A stretch of DNA of 64,000 nt, taken from NCBI RefSeq assembly GCF_009026825.1, contig NZ_CP045032.1:558001-622000 (forward strand). Reading direction: 5' to 3'. The number at the start of each line of letters is the position of its first letter. The first letter of the stretch is position 1. Below, piece after piece: positions 53,718 to 63,248 of this stretch. The position numbers were made by a program, and so were the translations under genes. The notes under the pieces were generated by a model. It was not told the origin of the DNA. It saw nothing but the letters and a program-made list of their open reading frames with translations, and did no database searches. This stretch comes from Corynebacterium urogenitale (GTDB lineage Bacteria > Actinomycetota > Actinomycetes > Mycobacteriales > Mycobacteriaceae).

Positions 53718-55208
53718 CTAGTCGAGGTTTGTCGGCCAGGTGTGGACCGGCTTGCCCGTGGCTTGGAGTTCTAGGTAGTGGCGCAGGACGCGGGCGATGG
53801 CGCTGCGGCGCTCGGGGGAGTCTGGATGATCTGCTGCAGTGCTTGCGTTGGCGAGTGCGCGCAGTTGCCACAGCGCGCCATTTTGATTGGCACGGGCGCG
53901 CCCCTCGATAATTTCCATGTAGTTGTCGATGAGATCGGCGCGCACATCGAGTTCCTTGAGCCCACGGCGGGCGTGCTCGATGAGGTGATCGGTGATGAGC
54001 TCCCTGACAGGGATCTCGCCCAAGGTTGGCCAGTTCATCACTGCAGCGAGCCCGTCGCGGGCACCGGCGTTGAAGTTGGCCTCGGCGGTAGAGAAAGACA
54101 TGCGAGACCAGACGGGGCGTGTCTGCTCGCTGTAGTACTTCACCAGCCCGTAGTAGAACGCGGAGTCCGCAATGATGTCCGCTGGCGTCGGGCCGGCAGG
54201 TAGGAGGCGGTTCTCCACGCGGATGTGGGCTAACTCCGTGTTCGGGTCGTAGATCGGGCGGTTCCAGCGCCAAATCGTCCCGTTCTGCAGGTTGAGGTAA
54301 TGCAGGGACGGGCTTTCGCCGGTCATGATGGGAGTATCGGATTCCACCCGGTCTTCTGGCAGAAGGGGAGAGAAGTAGCGAACGTTTTCCTCGAAGAGGT
54401 CGAACACGCTCGTGATCCAGCGCTCCCCGAACCACACCCGAGGACGCACACCTTGGTTCACAAGCTCTGCAGTGCGGGTGTCGATGGCCTGGGCAAACAG
54501 AGGGATGCGGGACTCGTGCCAAGTGCGGTAGCCGGCAAACAGCGGTGAGTTCGCGCCGACCGCCGCCTGCACACCAGCAACGGCCTGGGATGCGTTCCAC
54601 GCATCGGCGAAGCGGTGTGGAGCGACCTGAAGATGCAACTGCATGGAAGTGCAGGCGGATTCTGGGGCGATGTCCTCGAAATTTTCGTGGTAGTGCTCGT
54701 CGCGGGAGATGTCGATGCTCACCAGCTCCCCGCGAGTTTCCATGATCGAATTGCTGAGCGCGCGGTAGCGGTTTTCCTTCGTCATCCACTCGGGGTTGGA
54801 GAGGAACTCCGTCGTGAGAGAAGGGAGCGTGCCGATCATTGCTACATGCGCACCGGCTGAGTGGGTGGCCTCCCGCACGGTGGAGAGTCGCTCTTCGAGA
54901 TCGCGCTGAAGCCGATCCAGCCCGTCGCCAGCGATGGACTGCGGAGGCAGATTGAGCTCCACATTGAATGCGCCGATTTCCGACTGGTAATCCTCCGACA
55001 GTTTCTCCAAGACCTCAGCACCACAGAGCTTTGGCTGCATATCGTCATCAACGAGGTTGAGTTCCAGCTCGAGGCCAATCGTGCCTTCGCTCACGAACTC
55101 TGCGTGCTGGAGGTGGTGATCGAAGAGCTCAAGGTCGCGCAACAACCGGTTGCGGTAACGCGTGCGCTGCTTGGGGGTGTAGGTGTCTGAGGATACGGCG
55201 TCTCCCAT
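53718..55208 (-). CDS. Glutamate-cysteine ligase family 2 protein (GCS2, YbdK-like)
   Basis: 496-residue ATP-dependent carboxylate-amine ligase. N-terminal TIGLELELNLVDDDMQPK and FNVELNLPPQSIAGDG form the Glu/Mg site; CTSMQLHLQVAPHRFADAWN, SLHYLNLQNGTIWRWNRPIY and RVENRLLPAGPTPADIIADS are the family blocks. In actinobacteria such enzymes join glutamate to cysteine or another amine; EgtA is a related activity. Which amine it uses cannot be read. It ends 17 bases after a stretch of TTAGTTGA-like direct repeats near 53700 and is convergent with the CapA gene. Confidence 0.85.
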   Translation of the reverse strand: MGDAVSSDTYTPKQRTRYRNRLLRDLELFDHHLQHAEFVSEGTIGLELELNLVDDDMQPKLCGAEVLEKLSEDYQSEIGAFNVELNLPPQSIAGDGLDRLQRDLEERLSTVREATHSAGAHVAMIGTLPSLTTEFLSNPEWMTKENRYRALSNSIMETRGELVSIDISRDEHYHENFEDIAPESACTSMQLHLQVAPHRFADAWNASQAVAGVQAAVGANSPLFAGYRTWHESRIPLFAQAIDTRTAELVNQGVRPRVWFGERWITSVFDLFEENVRYFSPLLPEDRVESDTPIMTGESPSLHYLNLQNGTIWRWNRPIYDPNTELAHIRVENRLLPAGPTPADIIADSAFYYGLVKYYSEQTRPVWSRMSFSTAEANFNAGARDGLAAVMNWPTLGEIPVRELITDHLIEHARRGLKELDVRADLIDNYMEIIEGRARANQNGALWQLRALANASTAADHPDSPERRSAIARVLRHYLELQATGKPVHTWPTNLD

Positions 55209-55238
55209 AGCTCTCCAGGGTAGTCCAAGGGAGCATGG

Positions 55239-55603
55239 CTAGGAAGATGTTTCTTCCTGGCGTTGGTCCTCGCCACCCCTGGTAGTGGAACCTTGAGTGA
55301 GATTAAGGGCGACCACACAGGCGATGATGCCTGCGATGAAGAGCCCCTTGGTCACAGTGAGGCTGTCGTGGCCGAGGACGGTGGCGACGAGCACTGTAAA
55401 CACTGCACCGAGCCCTGACCAGACGGCATAGGCCGTGCCAATGGGGAGTGTTTGGCTGCCCTCGCGAGCATGAGCATGCTAACAGGGCACACTGCGAAGA
55501 AAATCAGGCTCGGGACGAGTTTGGTGAAACCTTCGCTTTCGCCAAGAGCGGTAGCCCAGACCGATTCGAGCATCGCACTCAAGAGGATTATGAACCAGGC
55601 CAT
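55239..55603 (-). pseudogene. Small multidrug resistance (SMR) subunit, frameshifted
   Basis: Four-helix SMR protein of a paired EbrAB/YkkCD-like pump. The frame MAWFIILLSAMLESVWATAL to LARAAK is normal and then runs into unrelated sequence (HSPLARP). One base added to the AAA at 55451-55453 (read on the minus strand) restores TLPIGTAYAVWSGLGAVFTV, the core SMR motif, and carries on to a stop at 55239-55241 after a Gly/Glu-rich tail. Its partner is intact just upstream. The lesion should abolish the heterodimer, unless it is a sequencing error. Confidence 0.85.
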
Positions 55604-55607
55604 CGCG

Positions 55608-55922
55608 TTAGCTCACAACCTTAAGGCCCACCACGCAGGCTACGAGAGTGAGCAGAATGAGAGCGCGCATGAGGGATAGCGTCTCGCGTCCGCGGGCTAC
55701 AGCCATGAAAATAGTGAGGACGGTACCGATGCCCATCCACACCGTGTACGAGGTGCCCGTCGGGAGATCGCGCATCGCGAGCGAAAGGCCGAACAGGGAC
55801 AGCGGCAGAGTGATCGCGAAGATCACGGTAGGCAGCATACGCTTGAAATTCTCCGAATCTCCGAGAGCGGTGGCCCATGCGGCCTCCATGATTCCAGAGA
55901 TAACGAGGATGACCCACGCCAT
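55608..55922 (-). CDS. Small multidrug resistance (SMR) subunit, intact
   Basis: 104 residues, four helices. The membrane-embedded glutamate that drives proton exchange is Glu13 in MEAAWATAL; the PTGTSYTVWMGIGTVLTIF segment is the family signature. It is the first gene of a two-gene SMR pair whose second member is frameshifted. The ATG at 55922 follows a 19-bp duplication that creates a tiny upstream frame (MAWV, stop). The substrate, usually quaternary ammonium compounds, is unproven; some SMR pairs export guanidinium-like solutes. Confidence 0.85.
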   Translation of the reverse strand: MAWVILVISGIMEAAWATALGDSENFKRMLPTVIFAITLPLSLFGLSLAMRDLPTGTSYTVWMGIGTVLTIFMAVARGRETLSLMRALILLTLVACVVGLKVVS

Positions 55923-55949
55923 GCTTCTAGACCCACGCCATGCTTCTAG
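55912..55949. repeat. Perfect 19-bp tandem duplication at the SMR start codon
   Basis: ACCCACGCCATGCTTCTAG occurs twice head-to-tail at 55912-55930 and 55931-55949. It duplicates the start ATG and its first codons, so the upstream copy encodes MAWV and then a TAG before the true start. It may lower translation of the SMR gene. Nineteen is not a multiple of three. Confidence 0.9.
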
Positions 55950-56140
55950 GCGACCTTCCTTTTTCTGCGCCTATTGATGCTGGAGTTTCTGCGCCTATTG
56001 ATGCTGGAGATGATAATCGGTAGTACGGAAATTCCAACGATGACGAGCATAATCGCTTCGATGGAATGCTCAATACCCGGGACGCCATCAAGCAGAACGG
56101 CGACCGAAACGCCGGCGGTTTCCTGTGGGTTCGTTGCCAG
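55950..56140 (-). pseudogene. C-terminal remnant of a DedA/SNARE-associated membrane protein
   Basis: On the minus strand, after a TAA at 56141-56143, one frame reads LATNPQETAGVSVAVLLDG, VPGIEHSIEAIMLVIVG and ISVLPIIISSINRRR. The last helix plus ISVLP and the basic tail match the end of DedA-family proteins. No upstream part is present: the PAP2 gene begins its end 42 bases away. So the 5' part of the gene has been deleted. The frame runs on through the duplicated region. I am moderately sure of the family. Confidence 0.55.
55962..56009. repeat. Perfect 24-bp tandem duplication in a DedA remnant
   Basis: A 24-base unit starting TTTCTGCGCCTATTG is present at 55962-55985 and repeated exactly at 55986-56009. 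On the minus strand it encodes SINRRRNS twice, in the charged tail of the DedA-like remnant. The two duplications (19 and 24 bp) lie 13 bases apart. Confidence 0.9.
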
Positions 56141-56182
56141 TTACTCCTTAGGCGGGTCGTTGGGTTAGCCGCAGGCTGTGCG

Positions 56183-56896
56183 TTAGTTGCGCTGCGGGGC
56201 GTCCGGGCTGCGAGGCCATTTTTCCGCCCTTTCCCTTTCAGGCAGTGTGGGCAGTCCCTTTGCCATGTGTTCTGCACTGCTGAAGATGAGGCTGAAGATC
56301 ATCCAGCCAACCGGACCGACGGTAAAGGCCCAGATGACCGACGCCAAGGCGTCCGTGAAGTAATGAACGCCGACCGTCATCACGCAACCGATGATTATCA
56401 GAGTGAACACAGCGCCGAGGATCCGTGCGATGTTGTGCGCCTTGGTTGCATGAGTGGCGAGCAACAGGGCAACCACGACTGCCGTGACGAAAGCGGTGTG
56501 CCCGGAAGGATAGGACCAATCGTGAGGGACGTAGTCGCCGGGGTTCGGTAGGTCGGCGGGATCGATGCGTGGCCGCTGGTAAAACTTCTTCAAGAAGACA
56601 ATGGGCAGCCAAGCGAAAATGACGGTGGCGGCGAAGGAGATGAGGGGGCGCCAGGGGTGGCGTCGGACCACATAAATGATCACGCCTGCGGCACAGAAGC
56701 CGAAAGAAAAGATCGGTTGCAGGGAGCCGTAGACGAAGTTGACCACGTCCCCGAACACCCCGACGTTGAGAGAGTTCATCGCTTGGGTCAGTGGCAAGTC
56801 GAAGGTCGAATCCTTAACGGCGAATCCCAGAGCGATGACGATGACCATGCCAATCAAGGCGATGATCAGCTGGAGTTTGATTGGCAAGAGCTTCAT
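56183..56896 (-). CDS. PAP2-family membrane phosphatase
   Basis: 237-residue lipid phosphatase-type protein with about six helices. The three catalytic motifs are present: KKFYQRPR, YPSGHT and GVHYFTD, the last with the catalytic His and Asp. Such enzymes dephosphorylate phosphatidic acid or undecaprenyl pyrophosphate at the membrane. The C-terminus is basic and Pro-rich. It stands alone on this strand; 166 bases upstream separate it from the end of the acyl-CoA synthetase gene. The substrate is not determined. Confidence 0.9.
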   Translation of the reverse strand: MKLLPIKLQLIIALIGMVIVIALGFAVKDSTFDLPLTQAMNSLNVGVFGDVVNFVYGSLQPIFSFGFCAAGVIIYVVRRHPWRPLISFAATVIFAWLPIVFLKKFYQRPRIDPADLPNPGDYVPHDWSYPSGHTAFVTAVVVALLLATHATKAHNIARILGAVFTLIIIGCVMTVGVHYFTDALASVIWAFTVGPVGWMIFSLIFSSAEHMAKGLPTLPERERAEKWPRSPDAPQRN

Positions 56897-57062
56897 AGGG
56901 CTGTGATCCTACCGCGCCAAAGAACTGGCGCTCATCTTCCGGTCCTGCGAACGGCTCGCCACCGCATACGGCCTAGCCCTCACGACCCGGTGAACTCATC
57001 TCACACCCAGTGAGTGGGCCCGCCGGTTGGCTGACCACTCAGTGATCCAACCACCCCGTGGG

Positions 57063-58856
57063 TTAGCCCTTGATCTTGGACTCGTGCCCGGCCCACGCCT
57101 CATCACGCAGCTCGTTCTTGCGCACCTTGCCCGTGGACGTGCGCGGCAATTCGTCCAGCACCACCACATCGCGCGGAACCTTGTAGCCCGCGATATGCGC
57201 ACGGCAGTGTGCGATGATCACCTCCTGGATCGCCTCCGGATTCTCTTGCGCCTGCGCGTGAGCCTCCGGCCGCAGCACCACGTAAGCGCGCGGACGCTCG
57301 CCCCACTTCTCGTCCGGCACACCAATCACCGCGCAATCGGACACATCTGGGTAGCTCACCACTGCCTGCTCCACCTCGATGGTGGAAATATTCTCGCCAC
57401 CGGAAACCACCACGTCCTTCGCGCGGTCGAGCAGCTGAATGTACCCATCCTCGTGCATCACGCCTAGGTCGCCGGTGTGGAACCACCCGCCACGGAAAGC
57501 CTCCGCAGTGGCTTCCTCATCATTGAAGTAGCCCGCCATCACGCCATTGCCGGTGAATACGATCTCACCCATGGTGGCGCCGTCAGCTGGAACATCGATG
57601 AGTGTGGCGTCGTCCTTCTCCGTCGGTTGCACAACACGAACATCCTCGTTGGTGATCATCGCCACGCCCTGCCGCGCCTTTAACACCGCACGGCGGCGGA
57701 CAGTCATATCCGCCCAATCTGGCTGGGATTCGCATACGGTAAATGGGCCGTAAGTCTCGGTCAGGCCATAGACGTGGGTGACCTCCACACCGATGTTTTC
57801 GCAGCGAGTGATGATCGTTGGGCTTGGGGGAGCGCCCGCGGTGACAATGCGGAGTCCTTGCACGCGGCGTTTGTTGTCGTCGTCGACCAAGGTGGTCAGC
57901 ACTGCGGGGGCGCCACACATGGCCGTTACACCTTCGTCGATAATGAGGCGCCACAACTCCGGGCCGCGTACCGCGCGGAGTGCCACCTGCGTGCCGCTGA
58001 CCGCCATGACGGACCAGCCGGTGCACCAACCGGAGCAGTGGAACATCGGCAGCGTCCACAGGTAGACGGTGTGATGGTCGAAGTGCTGAGTCGTGATCGC
58101 GCCGAGGGCATTGAGGTAGGCGCCGCGGTGCGTGTACAGCACGCCCTTCGGGCGGCCCGTGGTGCCGGAGGTGTAGTTGATGGCGATCGGCTGGTGCTCG
58201 TCCTCTACCGCGAACGGCAGCTCCTCGCCTTCCTCGTGGGCGCCGGTGTAGGCGCTGAATGTCGTCTCCTTGTCCGACGCCACTTCTGCCGGCTCCTGAC
58301 CTTCCCCGTCAGCGATGAAGATGACGCGGCTCAGAAGGTCGCCGATCTGGTCGGATGCTGCACTGACCAGTGACTGCTCGCCGATGAGGACACGGATGGA
58401 GGAGTGTTCGAGGATATAGCGAATCTCCGCGGGCGCCAGGCGAGTGTTGATCGCCACGATCACCGCTTGAGCAAGCGGCACGGCGAACTGGGCTAGCAGT
58501 GCTTCGTAACTATTGGCGGCCAAAACACCGACGCGATCACCAGGCTGCACGCCGTCAGCGCGAAGGGCGCGAGCCAGCGCAAGGGCATCGGCCTTGAACT
58601 GGGCGAAGGTGATACGCCGGGGGCCGTCCACGCACGCGGTCTTCTGAGGGTGAACGCGAGCACTGCGTTCGAGGAAGCGCAGGGGAGTGAGCGCTACGTT
58701 CAGTCCGTGGCGGTTCGATCCACTGCTGAATGGCTGGTGAGGAGTCAGTTCGGAAACAGTGGGGGCGTGGTTGCGCTGGAGGGGATCCACGGAAGCGTGG
58801 TTATGGGGTACAGGGTTGGCGGAAGAATCTGTTTCGCGGTGTAGCGCTTTATTCAT
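57063..58856 (-). CDS. Acyl-CoA synthetase (AMP-forming)
   Basis: 597-residue ANL-superfamily enzyme that activates a fatty acid with ATP and CoA. The P-loop-like motif is NYTSGTTGRPKGVLYTHRGA; A5 is HVYGLTETYGPF; A7-A8 are GWFHTGDLGVMHEDGYIQLL and DRAKDVVVSGGENIS; the catalytic Lys is in STGKVRKNELR. The first ~50 residues are a low-complexity His/Pro/Ser-rich extension. Pattern is of medium- or long-chain FadD types such as FadD35/AlkK. Chain length is uncertain. Its own promoter lies in the 150 bases before the LpqH-like gene, from which it diverges. Confidence 0.88.
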   Translation of the reverse strand: MNKALHRETDSSANPVPHNHASVDPLQRNHAPTVSELTPHQPFSSGSNRHGLNVALTPLRFLERSARVHPQKTACVDGPRRITFAQFKADALALARALRADGVQPGDRVGVLAANSYEALLAQFAVPLAQAVIVAINTRLAPAEIRYILEHSSIRVLIGEQSLVSAASDQIGDLLSRVIFIADGEGQEPAEVASDKETTFSAYTGAHEEGEELPFAVEDEHQPIAINYTSGTTGRPKGVLYTHRGAYLNALGAITTQHFDHHTVYLWTLPMFHCSGWCTGWSVMAVSGTQVALRAVRGPELWRLIIDEGVTAMCGAPAVLTTLVDDDNKRRVQGLRIVTAGAPPSPTIITRCENIGVEVTHVYGLTETYGPFTVCESQPDWADMTVRRRAVLKARQGVAMITNEDVRVVQPTEKDDATLIDVPADGATMGEIVFTGNGVMAGYFNDEEATAEAFRGGWFHTGDLGVMHEDGYIQLLDRAKDVVVSGGENISTIEVEQAVVSYPDVSDCAVIGVPDEKWGERPRAYVVLRPEAHAQAQENPEAIQEVIIAHCRAHIAGYKVPRDVVVLDELPRTSTGKVRKNELRDEAWAGHESKIKG

Positions 58857-59006
58857 GGAGATACAGTAGACAGCCTGTGAGACAGAATGAGGGTTTCTTC
58901 CAAATCTTCATCTTTCTCATCTGTGCTGTTCGCAGCCAACTTAATCGGAGGGTGGGGGGTAGAGTAGCGATCTACCTGCGCAAATGATTGTGGTTAGGGT
59001 GGAAGC

Positions 59007-59585
59007 ATGCGAAATTCACTGAAGACTTCCAAGGTTGCTGTTGCCCTCGTTTCTGCGCCCCTGCTCGCTCTGGGCTTGGCCGCATGTGGTGAAAACAGCG
59101 ATGATTCCAGCACTAACTCGGCGGATAACACCGTGACCGTCACCGAGTCTGCGAACGAAAGCTCCTCCGATGATCAGACCTCTTCTTCCGCGGAGACTTC
59201 CGCAACCTCTGAGTCCCAGTCCTCTGGGGCCGCAGAGGCTAGTTCCGCTGATGCGCCGATGATCAAGGTTGGAGGTAGCGAGGTAGATAACGCCGCCTTC
59301 CAGCCGGTTCGTTGCCAGGAAGGTGAGGACGACGGCCGTGCCCAGATTGAGTACGAGGCTGGCGAGAACAACTCCGAGAATGAGCTGGACATCGACATCT
59401 ACAAGGATGATCTGAAGCTCGATTCTTTGGACCTGGAACTGGACCGCGATGAGTGGGAGGTCGAGGACGAGGACAAGGGCAATGCCCAGGTCACCGAGAA
59501 CAATGGCGAGTACACCGTGAAGGCCACTGTGTCTCAGGATGACAGCAGCGAGAAGCAGGATATTGAGGTCACCTTCACCTGCTAG
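59007..59585 (+). CDS. LpqH-like lipoprotein
   Basis: 192-residue surface lipoprotein. The lipobox is LGLAACGE (Cys near 27), then a Ser/Thr/Glu-rich linker of about 55 residues. The C-terminal domain (about 85-192) has two cysteines, in FQPVRCQEGEDD and the final VTFTC, the layout of the mycobacterial 19-kDa antigen LpqH. It is very acidic. The family likeness is by pattern and not firm. The gene stands alone, followed by a bidirectional hairpin at 59715-59743. Confidence 0.65.
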   Translation: MRNSLKTSKVAVALVSAPLLALGLAACGENSDDSSTNSADNTVTVTESANESSSDDQTSSSAETSATSESQSSGAAEASSADAPMIKVGGSEVDNAAFQPVRCQEGEDDGRAQIEYEAGENNSENELDIDIYKDDLKLDSLDLELDRDEWEVEDEDKGNAQVTENNGEYTVKATVSQDDSSEKQDIEVTFTC

Positions 59586-59686
59586 TTCTGGCTGGAGCCA
59601 TTCCTGACTGGCCACGTTCAGGCGCGCGTTCGACGGGGTACTCTACCGAGTCCGCGTTAGCTTCCAATCGGCCCGATTTATGGGGA

Positions 59687-59800
59687 GGGGTGGCGAAATT
59701 TCTGCCACCCAAGAAAAATAGCCACGCGATGCGTGGCTATTTTGCCTTTTCGCCGCCAATAGTGGGGCGAAATTTATGTGTGGCCGGAAATTTCGCCACC
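59687..59800. repeat. Nested inverted repeats containing a bidirectional terminator
   Basis: The inner hairpin AAAATAGCCACGC (59715-59727) and GCGTGGCTATTTT (59731-59743) is a perfect bidirectional terminator between the convergent LpqH-like and alsT genes. Around it, GGTGGCGAAATTTC (59689-59702) and GAAATTTCGCCACC (59787-59800) are perfect 14-base arms. The left arm can also pair with the adjacent GCCACCC (59704-59710). A third GGGGCGAAATTT copy starts near 59765. The 314-base gap (59586-59899) holds nothing else but the repeat below. Confidence 0.8.
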
Positions 59801-59872
59801 TCACCCGTAGGGGGTCAGCGAGGTCACGGGTTTAGACCGCAGTCGTGCGACTAGGACACAGCCGGCTCGCCA

Positions 59873-59906
59873 CCTCACGCAACTAGGCTCCTCACGCAAC
59901 TAGGCT
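59873..59906. repeat. Perfect 17-bp tandem repeat across the alsT stop codon
   Basis: CCTCACGCAACTAGGCT occurs at 59873-59889 and 59890-59906. The second copy includes the alsT stop (59900-59902), so the duplication has added a second stop-containing copy just beyond the end of the gene. Confidence 0.88.
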
Positions 59907-61345
59907 GAGGTGCGCCAAGGATTCTTCGTGTCGATGAGGAACTTCTCCACGTCCTCTGGGCGGGCGCGCAGACTTGGGTCGAACGCCAGGTATGCCTTCG
60001 TCTCGCGAGCAACCAGGCCAGAAAGGATGATCAGACCGATGAGGTTCGGCAGAGCCATCAGACCATTGGCCAGGTCGGAGAAAGTCCAGGCCAGGCTCAA
60101 CTCGGTGGTTGCTCCGAGGAACACGACACAGGTGAAGATCATGCGGTATGGCAGCGAAGCCCAATCGCCCAGTGCTCGCTCCGCGTTGCGCTCGCCGTAG
60201 TAGGACCAGCCGAGAATGGTGGAGAAGGCGAAGAACACAACGGACATCGAAACGATGGTGCCGCCCCACTGGGAGCCAAGACCCGCCGAGAACGCCGCGG
60301 CAGTCATCGTGCCCGCAGCCTCCTCACCCTGATCCCACACGCCCGTGGTGACGATCACCAGGCCGGTCATGGTGACCACAATGATGGTGTCAATGAACGT
60401 TTGGGTCATGGACACCAGTCCCTGGCGCACAGGGTGCGTGGTCTTCGCAGCAGCAGCTGCGATGGCGGCGGACCCCATACCGGACTCGTTGGAGAATATG
60501 CCGCGGGCAACACCCATCTGCAGGGCGATGAGGATGCCAGCACCCACAAAACCGCCCGTCGCTGCCGTGCCAGTGAATGCATCAGTGAAGATCAAGCCGA
60601 TGGCATCCGGGATCTGTCCCGCGTGGGTGACCAGCACGATAAAGCCGCCAACCAGGTAAATGACGATCATCAGTGGCACGAAAGCCGAAGTGACCTTACC
60701 GATCGTCTGAATACCTCCAAGCAGCACGGCACCAACGAGCACGAACATGATGATGCCGGAGATCCACGGATCCACGCCGAAAGTATCGTGCAGACCAGCA
60801 GACACGGCGTTCGCCTGGGTCATGTTGCCGATACCGAAGGACGCGATGATGGCTGCAATGGTGAAGAACCAGGCAAGGAAGACTCCCAGCCCGCCCTTGA
60901 TGCCTTCCTGCAGGTAGCGCTGCGGGCCGCCATTGATCAGGCCGGCCTTGTCCGTCGTGCGGAAGCGCACGCCCAAGAAAGCCTCCGTGTATTTGGATGC
61001 CATGCCCAGCAGGCCGGTAATCCACATCCAAAAAAGGGCACCAGGGCCACCAATGGAGATAGCCGTCGCCACACCGACAATGTTGCCCACACCCACCGTG
61101 GCCGCCAGCGCGGTCGTGAGCGCCTGGTATTGCGTAATGTCGCCCGCGCCGCCTTCGTCGTTGCGGTCAAGCAGGCCGTGGCGCAGAGCCACTCCCATCT
61201 TGCGGAATTGGAGACCGCCAAGGCGAATGGTCAAAAACAGGCCAGTGCCGAGGAGTAGCGGGATGAGGAAGAACGGACCCCACACGAACCCGCCGATTTC
61301 ACCCAGCCAACCCTCGAGTTGTTCAGCGAAAGAAACGTCAGTCAT
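59900..61345 (-). CDS. alsT: Sodium:alanine symporter family protein (AGCS, AlsT-like)
   Basis: 481-residue amino-acid carrier with about 11 helices. Family landmarks are GGAGDITQYQALTTALAATV, VGNIVGVATAISIGGPGALF, MASKYTEAFLGVRFR and MGVARGIFSNESGMGSAAIA. It imports alanine, glycine or glutamine with sodium. I start at ATG 61345; TACATT ends 6 bases before it and no ribosome binding site is present, so the mRNA is probably leaderless. The track extends five residues further by TTG, which I do not favour. The gene is convergent with the LpqH-like gene. Confidence 0.92.
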   Translation of the reverse strand: MTDVSFAEQLEGWLGEIGGFVWGPFFLIPLLLGTGLFLTIRLGGLQFRKMGVALRHGLLDRNDEGGAGDITQYQALTTALAATVGVGNIVGVATAISIGGPGALFWMWITGLLGMASKYTEAFLGVRFRTTDKAGLINGGPQRYLQEGIKGGLGVFLAWFFTIAAIIASFGIGNMTQANAVSAGLHDTFGVDPWISGIIMFVLVGAVLLGGIQTIGKVTSAFVPLMIVIYLVGGFIVLVTHAGQIPDAIGLIFTDAFTGTAATGGFVGAGILIALQMGVARGIFSNESGMGSAAIAAAAAKTTHPVRQGLVSMTQTFIDTIIVVTMTGLVIVTTGVWDQGEEAAGTMTAAAFSAGLGSQWGGTIVSMSVVFFAFSTILGWSYYGERNAERALGDWASLPYRMIFTCVVFLGATTELSLAWTFSDLANGLMALPNLIGLIILSGLVARETKAYLAFDPSLRARPEDVEKFLIDTKNPWRTSA

Positions 61346-61569
61346 GGAGCGAATGTACAACTTCGATAAGAGTTCGGGGACTTAATTAACAAAACGTTCA
61401 TATATCTGTTCGGTGATCGCCGAAGATGGGCTAGTGGCGTCGAATAATAAACACGGCTGAAACAAACAGGAGTCCGCAACTAATTCGGGGGAGAGTGGGC
61501 AAGAAAAGCCCGGCATGTTCAGGCACTCTAGAGGTAGACCACTTCGCTAGGTGAAACGAAGGAGACCTC

Positions 61570-63234
61570 ATGCACCCACGCGCAGGACAACCAGCACAGG
61601 CAGAAGACCTCACCGACATCCCGGCCCTCCTCGCCGCGTATGCGGACATCCGGCCGGACCACAGCGACCCAGGCCAGCGCGTGACCTTCGGTACCTCCGG
61701 GCACCGCGGCAGTTCCTTCGACGGCGCCTTCAACGAGGTGCACATTGCGGCAACCACACAGGCGATCGTGGATTACCGCCGCCAGCAGAACATCAATGGG
61801 CCACTGTTCATCGGTCGCGATCCGCATGCCCTATCCGAGCCCGCCCACACCACTGCGCTGGAAGTTCTGGCGGGCAATGACGTGCCGACGTTCGTGGATT
61901 CGGCAGGAGGTTTTGTTCCGACGCCAGCAGTCTCCTTCGCCATTTTGGAGTACAACAAGCAGCTCCCTGGGGGCCCGACGGGGACGGACGCGGGGCGTGC
62001 TGATGGCATCGTGATTACCCCGTCCCATAATCCGCCGCGTGATGGTGGTTTCAAGTACAACCCTCCGACTGGTGGCCCGGCCGACACGGACGCGACGAGC
62101 TGGATCGCTGAGCGTGCGAATTCTTACCTGGACGCGGGTCTGCAGGGCGTGCACCGCACAACGTCCGTCGAGTCCAGCCCGAGCATCAAGAAGCACGACT
62201 TCCTGGGCGCGTACGTGAATGCGCTGCCACAGGTGGTGAACCTGGACGCTATCCGAGAGGCAGGGGTGCGGATCGGTGCCGATCCGATGGGCGGCGCTTC
62301 TGTCGACTACTGGGGGCGCATCGCAGAGGAGCACAACCTGGACCTCACGGTGGTCAATGACAAGGTTGATCCGGCGTTCGGCTTCATGACCTTAGATTCC
62401 GATGGCAAGATCCGCATGGATTGCTCTTCGCCTTCCGCGATGGCGTCTCTCGTGTCGGCCGTGGCGGGCAAGGGCGCGGCGGCGTTTGATATCGCCACGG
62501 GTAACGACGCCGATGCGGACCGCCACGGCATTGTCACCCCCGATGCTGGGCTGATGAATCCGAATCACTATCTGGCCGTGGCTATAGAGTATTTGTTCTC
62601 CCATCGTGAGGGGTGGCCGGCGAAGGCCGCTGTGGGTAAGACCTTGGTTAGCTCCTCGATGATCGACCGCGTGGTCGAGGGGCTGGGTCGGGACCTCAAT
62701 GAGGTGCCGGTGGGCTTTAAGTGGTTCGTGCCGGGCCTGGTAGATGGTTCCGTGGGCTTTGGTGGTGAGGAATCCGCGGGTGCATCCTTCCTGCGCATGG
62801 ATGGTTCGGTGTGGTCCACGGACAAGGACGGCATCATCGCGGATCTGCTGGCGAGTGAGATTTTGGCGGTGACGGGGAAGACCCCGTCCCAGCGCTACGC
62901 GGAGTTGGCTGAAAAGTATGGTGCGCCTGCGTATTCGCGCATCGATGCGCCCGCGAACCGCGAGCAGCGCGAAATTCTGAAGAAGCTCTCCCCATCTGAC
63001 GTGACCGCGGATACCTTGGCGGGTGGGCAGATCACCTCCATCCTCACGGAGGCTCCTGGTAATGGGGCTGCGATCGGTGGTTTGAAGGTGACGACGCAGG
63101 ACGCATGGTTTGCTGCGCGTCCGTCCGGTACCGAGGATAAGTACAAGATCTACGCGGAGTCCTTCAAGGGCGCGGAGCACGTGCAACAAGTGCTGGATGA
63201 GGCGCAGGTCGTCATCGACGGCGTGCTGGGTTAA
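61570..63234 (+). CDS. pgm: Phosphoglucomutase (alpha-D-glucose phosphate-specific)
   Basis: 554-residue enzyme that interconverts glucose 1- and 6-phosphate, feeding glycogen, trehalose and cell-wall sugar synthesis. The phosphoserine loop is [15 protein letters not shown], the metal loop [10 protein letters not shown], the sugar loop [13 protein letters not shown] and the phosphate-binding site [14 protein letters not shown]. The start has GAAGGAG upstream (61558-61564). Its stop is followed by a 31-bp tandem repeat and a terminator. Firm call. It is separated from the divergent alsT gene by 224 bases. Confidence 0.95.
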   Translation: MHPRAGQPAQAEDLTDIPALLAAYADIRPDHSDPGQRVTFGTSGHRGSSFDGAFNEVHIAATTQAIVDYRRQQNINGPLFIGRDPHALSEPAHTTALEVLAGNDVPTFVDSAGGFVPTPAVSFAILEYNKQLPGGPTGTDAGRADGIVITPSHNPPRDGGFKYNPPTGGPADTDATSWIAERANSYLDAGLQGVHRTTSVESSPSIKKHDFLGAYVNALPQVVNLDAIREAGVRIGADPMGGASVDYWGRIAEEHNLDLTVVNDKVDPAFGFMTLDSDGKIRMDCSSPSAMASLVSAVAGKGAAAFDIATGNDADADRHGIVTPDAGLMNPNHYLAVAIEYLFSHREGWPAKAAVGKTLVSSSMIDRVVEGLGRDLNEVPVGFKWFVPGLVDGSVGFGGEESAGASFLRMDGSVWSTDKDGIIADLLASEILAVTGKTPSQRYAELAEKYGAPAYSRIDAPANREQREILKKLSPSDVTADTLAGGQITSILTEAPGNGAAIGGLKVTTQDAWFAARPSGTEDKYKIYAESFKGAEHVQQVLDEAQVVIDGVLG

Positions 63235-63248
63235 CGGGCGCGCGAGCT

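Noticed and set aside
55927..56277. 116-codon minus-strand frame over the DedA remnant
   Set aside because: A different frame gives the hydrophobic DedA-like helix; this one has random composition and enters the PAP2 gene out of frame.
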